Source: Actinocorallia herbida (GTDB lineage Bacteria; Actinomycetota; Actinomycetes; Streptosporangiales; Streptosporangiaceae). From it: 64,000 bases of DNA. A program made the translations under genes and the position numbers. Shown here piece after piece: positions 44,182 through 52,733 of this stretch. The notes below the pieces were generated by a model. That model saw only the letters and a program-made list of their open reading frames with translations, had not been told where the DNA came from and ran no database searches. The stretch is from contig NZ_RJKE01000001.1 in the NCBI RefSeq assembly GCF_003751225.1, forward strand, positions 2,666,001 through 2,730,000. The letters run 5' to 3'. Position 1 is the stretch's first letter; every line of letters starts with the position of its first letter.

Positions 44182-45191
44182 AACGCGTGCTCCTCGAGTG
44201 CGCGGGCGTCGGCGTCGGGCTCGCCGGTGGGCTCCCAGCGGGCGAAGACGCCCTCCCAGCCGCCGGTGGACCGGTTGTCGAACCCGGAGAGGTCCCTTTC
44301 GTCCACGGGCCGCCAGACCGCGCGCAGGCGCAGCCCGACGCGGAACTCCGCGAGCGGGATGGTCCGGATGTCGACGCCGGTGATGGGCGAGTCGCTGCCG
44401 TCGAGCAGGACCGAGGCGCGGATGTACGGCTCGGTCTCCTTCTGCCCGTGGTAGGCGACCGGCGTGATCTCGGTGAAGGAGCTGACCGCCCCCGCCGCCG
44501 CGACGACCACGTCCTCGGGCTCGCCCATCGGGACCCGCTCCAGCTGGTCGTAGCCGCGGCCCGGCACGTACACCTTGCCGCTGACCGGGGAGCGCTGCCC
44601 GACGACCTCGCCGCGCAGCAGCCCGGCCAGGAACCGCTCCCGGTGCGGGTACAGCGGCTCGGCGTACTCCAGCGAGATGAGGTGGGTCGTCATCGTGACG
44701 GGCTCGGCGCCCTCCGCCGGCGTGACGGGCTCGCCGGGTCCATCCGCCTCGGGGACGAAGTGGAAGTCGGTCACCGCCCCGACGCGCTCGGGGGCGAAGC
44801 GCGCGATCACCCGCATGCCCGTGGTCATCCGCTCGGGGCTCCCGGCGTCGACGGCGTGCGCGAACGGGGTGTCCGCGCCGTCGAGGAGGATGAGCGCGAA
44901 GCCGAAGGGACGGTCGAACGGGTGGCTCGCCGTCGGCTGCCGGACCCAGGTCCACGCGGTGACGGTCCCGCCGGGTCCGACCTCGACGAGCTCTGCGTCG
45001 GCGGGCGCCCCGGTGGCCGGATCGTATTCGGGGGGCGGCACGACGGTCCGTCCGCCCACCCGTCCGGCCAGCAGGCGGCCGTCGCGGGCCCCGGTGAGGA
45101 ACGCGCCGATCGCACCTCCCGTCGTGCGCGTGTAGGGGAACTCCAGGACCGTCCGTACGGCGCCGGGCATCGACGCGGGTTGTCGCAGCAC
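44178..45191 (-). CDS. Tandem DUF35 OB-fold acyl-CoA-binding protein
   Basis: A 337-residue protein with two DUF35-type units: residues ~12-155 (GAIGAFLTGARDGRLLAGRV, VPPPEYDPATG, VTAWTWVRQPTASHPFDRPF) and ~170-330 (AGLLRGEVVGQRSPVSGKVY, VPGRGYDQLERVP, VSSFTEITPVAYHGQ). The zinc-ribbon cysteines are absent in both. DUF35 proteins bind acyl-CoA and activate thiolase-like aldolases such as Ltp2-ChsH2. GTG at 45191 is chosen because AAGGAG sits five bases upstream; ATG 45206 has none. First gene of the Ltp4/Ltp3 operon; GAGAC and GTCTC repeats lie at 45208-45221. Confidence 0.85.
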   Translation of the reverse strand: MLRQPASMPGAVRTVLEFPYTRTTGGAIGAFLTGARDGRLLAGRVGGRTVVPPPEYDPATGAPADAELVEVGPGGTVTAWTWVRQPTASHPFDRPFGFALILLDGADTPFAHAVDAGSPERMTTGMRVIARFAPERVGAVTDFHFVPEADGPGEPVTPAEGAEPVTMTTHLISLEYAEPLYPHRERFLAGLLRGEVVGQRSPVSGKVYVPGRGYDQLERVPMGEPEDVVVAAAGAVSSFTEITPVAYHGQKETEPYIRASVLLDGSDSPITGVDIRTIPLAEFRVGLRLRAVWRPVDERDLSGFDNRSTGGWEGVFARWEPTGEPDADARALEEHAF

Positions 45192-45207
45192 GCTCGCTCC
45201 TTCCATG

Positions 45208-45245
45208 GAGACCGCAGTCTCATCTATTAAAATATATTGAATACG
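45208..45245. promoter_or_regulatory. Operator-like repeat and AT-rich island upstream of the Ltp operon
   Basis: GAGAC (45208-45212) and GTCTC (45217-45221) flank CGCA, followed by an AT-rich patch at 45222-45245. The centre ACCGCAGT is also the centre of the repeat at 23047-23058, so the two regions might share a regulator; this is suggestive only. Confidence 0.35.
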
Positions 45246-45317
45246 AGATGTGGCACCAGGGGAGCGCGCGGAAAGTCCGCCCCGGTTCGGGTCGGCCCGG
45301 GTAGAGTCGCGGTCTCT

Positions 45318-46415
45318 ATGGACGTGCTGACGACGCGGGCGCTGAACCGGGCCCTCCTCGACCGCCAGCTCCTGCTGCGCCGGGCCGAGCTGCCCGCCGA
45401 GGCCGCGCTCGCCCATCTGCTGGGGCTCCAGTCCCAGGCGGTCGATCCGCCCTACCTCGGACTGTGGACGCGGCTCGAGGGCTTCGCCGCCGACGACCTC
45501 TCCGCGCTGCTCGTCGCGCGCAAGGCGGTCCGGATCGCGCTCATGCGCTCCACCCTGCACCTGGTGACCGCGGCGGACTGCCTCGAACTGCGGGCGCTCC
45601 TCGCCGAGTCGCTCGCGCGCACCGTCAAGGGGCAGTTCGGAGGGCGGCTGCCCGGCGTCGACCTCGCCGAGCTGGCCGCGGAGGGCGCCCGGCTGGCGGG
45701 GGAGACCGCGCTGACCTTCGCCGAACTCGGCAAGCTGCTGGGCCGGCGCTGGCCCGACCACGACCCGAACGCGCTGGCCCAGACCGTCCGGAACCTCGTC
45801 CCGCTCGTGCAGGTCCCGCCGCGCGGGCTGTGGGGGCGCAGCGGGCCCGCCGCGCACCTGACCGCGGAGGCGTGGCTCGGCCGCGGCCTCGACCCGGCGC
45901 CCTCGCCGGACGGCCACGTGCTGCGCTACCTCGCCGCGTTCGGCCCGGCGAGCGTCAAGGACATGCAGAAGTGGTCCGGCCTGACCCGGCTCAAGGCCGC
46001 CTTCACCCGCCTCGGCCCCCGGCTGCGCCGCTACCGCGCGGAGAGCGGCGAGGAGCTGTACGACCTCGCCGACCTGGCGCCGCCCGACGCCGAAGCCCCG
46101 GCCCCCGTGCGCTTCCTGCCCGAGTTCGACAACATCCTGCTCTCCCATGCCGACCGCACCCGGATCATGCCCGACCACCACCGCGCCCGCGTCTTCACCG
46201 TCAACGGGATCATCCGCGCGTCGATCCTCGTCGACGGGTTCGTCGCGGGCCTGTGGCGGGTCGAGCGCTCCGGCGCCACGGCGACCCTCGCGATCGAGCC
46301 CTTCGGCGCGCTCGACGCCGAGGCCCGCACCGCGCTGTTGGAGGAGGGCGCACGGCTGCTCGCCTTCCTCGCCCCCGAGGCGGCCCACGACCTGCGGATC
46401 CTCCCCGCCGGCTGA
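45318..46415 (+). CDS. Winged-helix DNA-binding/AlkZ-like DNA glycosylase family protein
   Basis: A 365-residue HTH_42 (PF06224) protein. It begins DVLTTRALNRALLDRQLLLR and carries the Q-x-Q signature Gln38-Ser-Gln40 (LLGLQSQAVDPPYLGLW), the catalytic feature of AlkZ-type glycosylases that excise bulky or crosslinked alkyl bases, then MRSTLHLVTAADCLELRALL and a C-terminal FLPEFDNILLSHADRTRI. In actinomycetes some members give self-resistance to DNA-alkylating natural products, but most are housekeeping and uncharacterised. Divergent from the Ltp operon; ATG 45318. Confidence 0.85.
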   Translation: MDVLTTRALNRALLDRQLLLRRAELPAEAALAHLLGLQSQAVDPPYLGLWTRLEGFAADDLSALLVARKAVRIALMRSTLHLVTAADCLELRALLAESLARTVKGQFGGRLPGVDLAELAAEGARLAGETALTFAELGKLLGRRWPDHDPNALAQTVRNLVPLVQVPPRGLWGRSGPAAHLTAEAWLGRGLDPAPSPDGHVLRYLAAFGPASVKDMQKWSGLTRLKAAFTRLGPRLRRYRAESGEELYDLADLAPPDAEAPAPVRFLPEFDNILLSHADRTRIMPDHHRARVFTVNGIIRASILVDGFVAGLWRVERSGATATLAIEPFGALDAEARTALLEEGARLLAFLAPEAAHDLRILPAG

Positions 46416-46463
46416 CGCGTCGCGCGAGCAGGCCGGGAACCCCGAGGCCGTGGGGTGCCCGGG

Positions 46464-47624
46464 TCAGCGCAGGGACCGGAAGAACTCCCGCAGATCGGCG
46501 ACGAGCGGGCCCGGCGTCTCCAGGGCCGCGAAGTGCCCGCCGCGCGGGAACTCCGTCCAGCGGACGACCCGGTGGACGGCCTCGGCGAACGGGCGGATCG
46601 AGAGGTCCGTCGGGAAGACCGCGACCGCCGTCGGGGTGGTGCCCGGGGCCTTGAGCGCCCACATCGCCGGGTCATGGAACCGCTCGAAGTAGGTGTGCGC
46701 GGCCGGGCCCGCCGTGCCGGTGAGCCAGTAGACGGCGGCGTTGGCGAGGATCCGGTCGCGCGGGACCGCGTCCTCGGGAAGTTCGGCGGCCGGGTCCGTC
46801 CACTCCTTGAAGCGCTCGACGATCCATGCGAGCCACCCGGCGGGGCTGTCGTGCAGCAGCGCCGCGAGCGTCTGCGGGCGGGTGCCCTGGAGCTGCATGT
46901 AGGCGCCCTGGTCCTCCTGCCAGGTCTTCATCCGGGCGAGCCTCCCGCGCTCGTCCTCGGTGAGCGCGGCCATGACCGCGGGGTCTCCGGTGGGGAAGGT
47001 GACGAGCGCGTTCACGTGCACCCCGCGCACCGCGCCGGGCGCGGCGCGGGCGACGAGCGGGGCGAGGAACGCGCCGACGTCGCCTCCCTGCACCCCGTAG
47101 GAGTCGTAGCCGAGCCGGGCCATCAGCTCGGCGAGCGCGGCGGCGGCCCTGCCGTCGGTCCAGCCGGGGCCGGGCGGCGGGCCGGAGAACCCGTAGCCGG
47201 GCAGCGAGGGGATGACGAGGTGGAACGCGTCCCCGGCCGCGCCGCCGTGCGCGACGGGGTCGGTGAGCGGGCCGACGAGGTCGAGGAAGTCCACGACCGA
47301 GCAGGGCCAGCCGTGCAGCAGGAGCAGCGGCGTCGCGTCCGGCTCGGCGGAGCGGACGTGCAGGAAGTGCAGGCGGGTGCCGTCGACCGACGCGGTGAAC
47401 TGCGGCAGCGCGTTCAGCTCGGCCTCCTGCTCGCGCCAGTCGAAGCCGTCGGCCCAGTACTCCGCGAGGCCGCGCAGGTAGGAGGTCGGCACGCCACGTT
47501 CCCAGCCGGTGCCCGGCACGTCGGGAGCCCAGCGGGTGCGGCGCAGCCGCTCGGCGAGATCGTCGAGGTCGCGCTGCGGGACGTCGAGGTGGAAAGGGGT
47601 GAAGAACCCGTCTTCGTGTGGCAT
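46464..47624 (-). CDS. Epoxide hydrolase (alpha/beta-hydrolase with EHN domain)
   Basis: A 386-residue microsomal-type epoxide hydrolase: an EHN N-terminal domain ([20 protein letters not shown], residues 10-29), oxyanion motif [13 protein letters not shown] (HGWP at 104-107), the nucleophile Asp182 in [14 protein letters not shown], and the late catalytic His in [11 protein letters not shown]. It opens epoxides to diols, typically on terpenoid or aromatic substrates. Start ATG at 47624 has only a weak binding site. Divergent from the WYL regulator gene 64 bases away, so regulation by it is likely. Confidence 0.93.
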   Translation of the reverse strand: MPHEDGFFTPFHLDVPQRDLDDLAERLRRTRWAPDVPGTGWERGVPTSYLRGLAEYWADGFDWREQEAELNALPQFTASVDGTRLHFLHVRSAEPDATPLLLLHGWPCSVVDFLDLVGPLTDPVAHGGAAGDAFHLVIPSLPGYGFSGPPPGPGWTDGRAAAALAELMARLGYDSYGVQGGDVGAFLAPLVARAAPGAVRGVHVNALVTFPTGDPAVMAALTEDERGRLARMKTWQEDQGAYMQLQGTRPQTLAALLHDSPAGWLAWIVERFKEWTDPAAELPEDAVPRDRILANAAVYWLTGTAGPAAHTYFERFHDPAMWALKAPGTTPTAVAVFPTDLSIRPFAEAVHRVVRWTEFPRGGHFAALETPGPLVADLREFFRSLR

Positions 47625-47687
47625 GCCGGGAAAGCTAGTCGCGATAGGTGCCAGATCCCGGCACTGATTCCACGTCATCATGTGGGC

Positions 47688-48686
47688 ATGGCCGACACCG
47701 CGAGCCGTCTGCTCCGCCTGCTGTCCCTCCTTCAGTCGCGCGCCGACTGGACCGGCACCCGGCTGGCCGAACGGCTCGGCATAGGGCTGCGGACCCTGCG
47801 CCGCGACATCCAGCGGCTGCGCGACCTCGGCTACCCGGTCGAGGCGACCCCGGGCGCCGCGGGCGGCTACCGGCTCGGCTCGGGCGCCTCCCTCCCGCCG
47901 CTCCTGCTCGACGACGAAGAGGCGGTCGCCGCCGCGATCAGCCTCCGCACGGCCGCCACGGGCTCGGTCTCGGGCGTCGAGGAGGCGGCCTTGCGCGCCC
48001 TCACGAAGCTGCGCCAGGTCCTCCCCGCCCGCCTGCGCCACCGGGTGACGGCCTTCGAGGCGGCCGCCCTCCCCCTCGGCGCGGTCCCGGCCGACGCCGT
48101 CTCCGCCGACCTCCTGGCCGAACTCGCGGCGGCCTGCCGGGATCGCGTAAGGATCCGGTTCACCTATCGAATGGGCAGGGCGGCGACGGTACGCGCGGGC
48201 GAAGAGGCGACGGAACGGGACGTGGAGCCGTACCGGCTCGCGCACACCGCGCGGCGCTGGTACCTCGTCGCGTGGGACACCGGACGGGCCGACTGGCGGA
48301 CCTTTCGGGCGGATCGGATCGAGCCCGGCCCGCCGCGGCGCGGCCCCCGCTTCACCGCCCGCCCTCTGCCGCGCGAGGACCCGGCGGCCTACGTCACCGA
48401 CGCGATCAGCGCCGCGCCCTACCCCTTCCGGGCGAGCGTCCTCTTCCACGCCCCCCTCGTCGAGATGGCCCGGCTCACCTCCCCCTCGGCGGGCCGCCTG
48501 GAAGCCCTGGACGACGCCACCTGCGTCTTCCACGCCGGCTCGACCTCCCTCACCGAGTTCGCCGTCCACGTCGCGGCCAAGGGCGTCGACTTCGAGGTCC
48601 TCGACCCTCCCGATCTGGTCCCCGTCCTCCGCGCCCTCGCCGCCCGCCTCACCCGCGCCGCCGACGCGGCCCCCGGCGCGTCTTGA
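47688..48686 (+). CDS. YafY/WYL-domain transcriptional regulator
   Basis: A 332-residue DeoR-like regulator: winged helix at 5-60 ([52 protein letters not shown]) and a WYL domain (about 135-225) with [20 protein letters not shown], followed by the WCX C-terminal extension. WYL proteins sense ligands or nucleic acids and frequently control adjacent stress or catabolic genes. ATG 47688. Likely regulates the divergent epoxide hydrolase. Confidence 0.92.
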   Translation: MADTASRLLRLLSLLQSRADWTGTRLAERLGIGLRTLRRDIQRLRDLGYPVEATPGAAGGYRLGSGASLPPLLLDDEEAVAAAISLRTAATGSVSGVEEAALRALTKLRQVLPARLRHRVTAFEAAALPLGAVPADAVSADLLAELAAACRDRVRIRFTYRMGRAATVRAGEEATERDVEPYRLAHTARRWYLVAWDTGRADWRTFRADRIEPGPPRRGPRFTARPLPREDPAAYVTDAISAAPYPFRASVLFHAPLVEMARLTSPSAGRLEALDDATCVFHAGSTSLTEFAVHVAAKGVDFEVLDPPDLVPVLRALAARLTRAADAAPGAS

Positions 48687-48779
48687 CAGTGCGCGCGTGG
48701 GCGAAGGAAGCTACGGGCGGGATAAATGGAAACGGCTTTTCCCGTAGCGGAACAAGTCGGCGGGTGGGGAGGATGCGGC

Positions 48780-50111
48780 ATGGGTGTGGAGCTGAAGGGG
48801 GCGGGGGGCGGCGGGACGGCTTCCGGCGGCGGAGCGGGCCGGGTGCGGGACGCGGTCGCGGAGGTCGTCGCGGACGTCCGGGAGAACGGGGACGCGGCGG
48901 TGCGGCGGTACTCGGAGAAGTTCGACGGGTGGTCGCCGGAGGCGTTCCGGCTGTCGGCCGAGCGGATCGCGGAGATCGTCGCGACGGTGGAGCCGCAGGT
49001 CATCGAGGACATCACCTTCGTGCAGGCGCAGGTGCGGAGGTTCGCCGAGGCGCAGCGGGCGGCGCTGCACGACGTCGAGATCGAGACGCTGCCCGGGGTG
49101 GTCCTCGGCCACAAGAACGTGCCCATCTCGGCGGCGGGCGCCTACGTGCCCGGCGGGCGGTACCCGCTGGTCGCCTCCGCGCACATGACGGTCGTGACGG
49201 CGAAGGTCGCGGGGGTCGAGCGGGTCGCGGCCTGCACCCCGCCGATCCGCGGCGAGATCCCCAAGGAGACCGTCGCGGCGATGCACCTCGCCGGGGCCGA
49301 CGAGATCTACCTGCTCGGCGGAATCCAGGCCGTCGCGGCGCTCGCGCTCGGCACCGAGACCATCGGCCGGGTCGACCTCATCGCCGGGCCGGGCAACGCC
49401 TACGTCGCGGAAGCCAAGCGGCAGCTCTTCGGCGAGGTCGGCATCGACCTCATCGCGGGCCCCACCGAGATCCTCATCGTCGCCGACGAGACCGCCGACC
49501 CCGTCACGGTCGCGGTGGACCTGCTCAGCCAGGCCGAGCACGGGCCCGACTCGCCGGCCGTGCTCGTCACCACCTCCGAGCGGCTCGGCCGCGAGGTCAT
49601 CGGTCTCGTCGAGCGGATCCTGCCGGGCATGCCGACCAAGGACTACGCGCTGCCCGCGTGGCGGGACCACGGGCAGGTGATCGTCGCCGCCGACCTCGCC
49701 GAGGCGTGGAAGATCGCCGACTCCTTCGCCTCCGAGCACGTCCAGGTGCTGACCGCCGAGCCGCGCCGCGCGCTCACCGAGATGCGGAACTACGGCGCGC
49801 TCTTCCTCGGTGAAGGCACCTGCGTGTCCTACGGCGACAAGGTCATCGGCACCAATCACGTCCTGCCGACGCGGCACGCGGCCCGCTACACCGGCGGCCT
49901 CTGGGTCGGGAAGTACCTCAAGACCGTGACGTACCAGGAGGTGCGCGACCCCGAGACCAGCGCGGAACTCGGGCGGGTGTGCGGCCGGGCCTCCCGCGTC
50001 GAGCTGTTCGAGGGCCACGCCCGCTCCGGCGACATCCGGGCCGCCCGCTACGACGGCACCCCTGCGTGGCTGCGCGAGATCGGGATCGAGCTCCCCGGGA
50101 CGCGGGCGTGA
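48780..50111 (+). CDS. Histidinol-dehydrogenase-family oxidoreductase (HpsN-like)
   Basis: A 443-residue HisD-superfamily NAD-dependent alcohol dehydrogenase. Motifs include YVPGGRYPLVASAHM, LIAGPGNAYVAEAKRQLFG, GPTEILIVAD, the zinc ligands in SQAEHGPDSPAV, the catalytic ASEHVQVLT and a final His in FEGHARSGD. No histidine-biosynthesis neighbours are present; the next genes are an SDR and a D-aminoacylase-type amidohydrolase, so it is probably a paralogue oxidising another primary alcohol in two steps, as sulfopropanediol dehydrogenase HpsN does. ATG 48780 follows GGGGAGG. Its stop overlaps the SDR start (GTGA). Confidence 0.9.
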   Translation: MGVELKGAGGGGTASGGGAGRVRDAVAEVVADVRENGDAAVRRYSEKFDGWSPEAFRLSAERIAEIVATVEPQVIEDITFVQAQVRRFAEAQRAALHDVEIETLPGVVLGHKNVPISAAGAYVPGGRYPLVASAHMTVVTAKVAGVERVAACTPPIRGEIPKETVAAMHLAGADEIYLLGGIQAVAALALGTETIGRVDLIAGPGNAYVAEAKRQLFGEVGIDLIAGPTEILIVADETADPVTVAVDLLSQAEHGPDSPAVLVTTSERLGREVIGLVERILPGMPTKDYALPAWRDHGQVIVAADLAEAWKIADSFASEHVQVLTAEPRRALTEMRNYGALFLGEGTCVSYGDKVIGTNHVLPTRHAARYTGGLWVGKYLKTVTYQEVRDPETSAELGRVCGRASRVELFEGHARSGDIRAARYDGTPAWLREIGIELPGTRA

Positions 50112-50881
50112 TCCCGGCTCTCACGGGCCGTACGGCGCTCGTGACGGGCGGCGGTAGCGGCCTCGGCCGGGTCATGGCAAGGCATCTCGCGCAGGCGGGC
50201 TGCCGGGTCGTCGCGGTAGGCCGGGATCCGGGCAAACTCGCGGCCGTCGAGGCGGAGTTCACCGTGCTGGGCCTCGGGCTCCGCACGGCCTCCTGCGACG
50301 TGTCCGACTTCGCGGCCGTCGAGGCGCTGCGCGCGGAACTCGCCGACGAGGACGTCTCGATCCTCGTCAACAACGCCGGGATCGGCGGGCCCGTCGCGCC
50401 GATCACCGAGATCCTGCCCGCGGAGTGGGACGAGGTGTTCGGCGCGAACGTCCGCAGCATCTACCTGATGTGCCGGGCGTTCCTTCCCCCGATGTACGCG
50501 CGCGGCGACGGCGACGTGGTGAACATCGCGTCCGTCACCGGCAAGCGCCCGCTCATCCGCCGCACGCCTTACGCGGCGAGCAAGATGGCGGTGCTCGGTC
50601 TGACCCGGACCCTGGCGTTCGAGGCGGGGCCGCAGGGCGTCCGTGTCAACGCGCTGTCGCCCGGTCCGGTGCGCGGCGAGCGGATGGCCCGGAACTTCCG
50701 GTTCGAGGCCGCCGCGACGGGCGGGACGATCGAGGAGGCCGAGCGCGCGTTCGTCTCCCGGGCCGCCCTGGACCGGCTGGTGGAGGAGGACGAGGTCGGC
50801 GCGGGCCTCGTCGCGATGCTCCAGATCCCCGGCATGTGCGGGGCCGACATCGACCTGTCGGCGGGCATGATCGCGCCCTGA
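50108..50881 (+). CDS. Short-chain dehydrogenase/reductase
   Basis: A 257-residue classical SDR: cofactor loop TALVTGGGSGLGRVMARHLA (TGxxxGxG at about 14-21), NNAGIGGPV, the catalytic Ser in NIASVTGKRP, YAASK (Tyr, Lys) and SPGPVRGERMA. Arg after the second strand (AVGRDPGKL) suggests NADP(H). The GTG start overlaps the stop of the HisD-like gene, so the two are coupled and may oxidise/reduce successive intermediates. Substrate unknown. Confidence 0.94.
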   Translation: MIPALTGRTALVTGGGSGLGRVMARHLAQAGCRVVAVGRDPGKLAAVEAEFTVLGLGLRTASCDVSDFAAVEALRAELADEDVSILVNNAGIGGPVAPITEILPAEWDEVFGANVRSIYLMCRAFLPPMYARGDGDVVNIASVTGKRPLIRRTPYAASKMAVLGLTRTLAFEAGPQGVRVNALSPGPVRGERMARNFRFEAAATGGTIEEAERAFVSRAALDRLVEEDEVGAGLVAMLQIPGMCGADIDLSAGMIAP

Positions 50882-50899
50882 ACCGGATAACCGAATATC

Positions 50900-50905
50900 G
50901 TATAC
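50900..50905. promoter_or_regulatory. GTATAC core in an AT-rich island
   Basis: The stretch 50884-50910 between the SDR stop and the D-aminoacylase-like start is AT-rich and centres on GTATAC followed by AACTT. It may be an internal promoter or GntR-type operator, comparable to the site at 36112. Confidence 0.3.
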
Positions 50906-50983
50906 AACTTGCCCGTGATGTCCGAGGATGGGGGTGCCGGATGCGTCCGGCCTCCCCACTCCCACCCCTCGGAGGACAGCTTC

Positions 50984-52726
50984 ATGTACGACCTCGCCAT
51001 CGTCGGCGGACTCGTCGTGGACGGCACCGGGACCCCGCCGCGCCGCGCCGACATCGGTGTCATCGACGGCCGCATCGTCAAGGTCGCCGACGCCCTCGAC
51101 GGCCCCGCGGCCGAGACCATCGACGCCACCGGCCTGCTGGTGACGCCCGGGTTCGTGGACATCCACACCCACTACGACGGCCAGGTCACCTGGGACACCG
51201 CGCTCGACCCGTCGGCCTCGCACGGCGTCACGACGGTCGTGGCGGGCAACTGCGGCGTCGGGTTCGCCCCGGTGCGGCCCGGCAAGGAGGACTGGCTCAT
51301 CGGCCTCATGGAGGGCGTCGAGGACATTCCCGGCGCGGCCCTCGGCGAGGGCGTCCAGTGGGACTGGGAGAGCTTCCCCGACTACCTCGACGCGGTCGAG
51401 CGGCGGGAGCTGGCCGTCGACTTCGGCGTCCAGATCGCGCACGGCCCGCTGCGCGCGTACGTGATGGGGGACCGCGGCGCGCGCAACGAGCCGGCCACGC
51501 CCGAGGACCTCGCGCAGATGGCCGAACTCGTCACCGAGGCGGTCCGGGCCGGGGCGCTCGGCTTCTCCACCTCCCGCACGGTCACCCACCGCGCGATCGA
51601 CGGCGAGCCCGTGCCCGGCACGTTCGCCACCGAGGAGGAGCTGTTCGCGCTCGGCCGGGCCGCGGCCGCGGGCGGCCGGGTCGTGTTCGAGCTGGCCCCG
51701 ATGGGCACCGCCGGCGAGGACATCATCGCGGCGCGCAAGGAGATGGTCTGGATGCGGCGGCTGGCCGCCGAGACCGGCCTGCCCGTCACGTTCGCGCTGC
51801 TCCAGGTGGACGCCGCGCCCGAGCTGTGGCGCGAGCTGCTGGAAGAGTCCCTGGCGGCGTGCGACGACGGCGCGGAGGTCTACCCGCAGGTCGCGGGCCG
51901 CCCCTTCGGGATGGTCGTCGGCTTCACCGGAAGGCACGCCTTCACCCTACGCCCCACCTTCAGGGACCTCGCCGCGCGCTATTCGGGCCGTGAGCTGCTG
52001 GACCGCCTCGCCGACCCGGAGATCCGCGCCGCCATCCTCGCCGACGCCGACGTCGAGCCGCGCGCCAACAGCATGGACGACATGATCGCGCTCGGCCAGG
52101 CGTTCCTGCTCGACCGGATCTATCCGCTCGGCGAAGTGCCCGACTACGAGCCGGCCCCCGAGACGTCCGTCGCGGCCCTCGCCGCCGCCGAAGGCGTCGA
52201 CCCCATGGGCAAGCTCTACGACCTCATGCTGGAGCAGGACGGCGAGGCCATGCTCATGGTCCCCATCTTCGGCTTCACCGACGGCGACCACGAGGCGCTG
52301 CGGGAGATGCTGCTCCACCCGGCCGCCGTCTACGGCCTGGCCGACGGCGGCGCCCACGTCGCGATGGTCTGCGACGCGTCCATGCCGACCTACCTCCTGA
52401 CGCACTGGGCGCGCGACCGCACGCGCGGCGAGAGGCTTCCGCTGGAGTACGTCGTCCGCAAGCAGACCAGCGACACCGCCCGCCTGTTCGGCCTGAACGA
52501 CCGGGGCGCCATCACCGAGGGCCTGCGCGCCGACCTCAACGTCATCGACTTCGACAACCTCGCCCTCGACGCCCCGCGGATGGCGCACGACCTGCCCGCG
52601 GGAGGCGGTCGGCTCCTCCAGGACGCCCGGGGCTACGTCGCCACGATCGTCGGAGGAGTCGTCACCCGGCAGCACGACAAGGACACCGGGGCCCGGCCGG
52701 GCCGCCTCCTGCGCGGCACCCGCTGA
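50984..52726 (+). CDS. N-acyl-D-amino-acid deacylase-type amidohydrolase
   Basis: A 580-residue amidohydrolase_3/D-aminoacylase family enzyme. It begins YDLAIVGGLVVDGTGTPPRR, has the metal pair His61-x-His63 in GFVDIHTHYDGQVTWD, the loop TTVVAGNCGVGFAPVRPG, a long insertion of ~300 residues, the late metal-site stretch YGLADGGAHVAMVCDASMPT and the C-terminal cap GAITEGLRADLNVIDFDNL. Members deacylate N-acyl-D-amino acids, but many actinobacterial ones lie in lipid-catabolic loci with unknown substrates. ATG 50984 follows GGAGGA. Co-directional with the HisD-like/SDR pair, 100 bases downstream. Confidence 0.9.
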   Translation: MYDLAIVGGLVVDGTGTPPRRADIGVIDGRIVKVADALDGPAAETIDATGLLVTPGFVDIHTHYDGQVTWDTALDPSASHGVTTVVAGNCGVGFAPVRPGKEDWLIGLMEGVEDIPGAALGEGVQWDWESFPDYLDAVERRELAVDFGVQIAHGPLRAYVMGDRGARNEPATPEDLAQMAELVTEAVRAGALGFSTSRTVTHRAIDGEPVPGTFATEEELFALGRAAAAGGRVVFELAPMGTAGEDIIAARKEMVWMRRLAAETGLPVTFALLQVDAAPELWRELLEESLAACDDGAEVYPQVAGRPFGMVVGFTGRHAFTLRPTFRDLAARYSGRELLDRLADPEIRAAILADADVEPRANSMDDMIALGQAFLLDRIYPLGEVPDYEPAPETSVAALAAAEGVDPMGKLYDLMLEQDGEAMLMVPIFGFTDGDHEALREMLLHPAAVYGLADGGAHVAMVCDASMPTYLLTHWARDRTRGERLPLEYVVRKQTSDTARLFGLNDRGAITEGLRADLNVIDFDNLALDAPRMAHDLPAGGGRLLQDARGYVATIVGGVVTRQHDKDTGARPGRLLRGTR

Positions 52727-52733
52727 GCCGCCG

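Noticed and set aside
48780-50111. Annotation as hisD of histidine biosynthesis
   Set aside because: No his genes adjacent, and the gene is coupled to an SDR and an amidohydrolase; a paralogue of other function is more likely.
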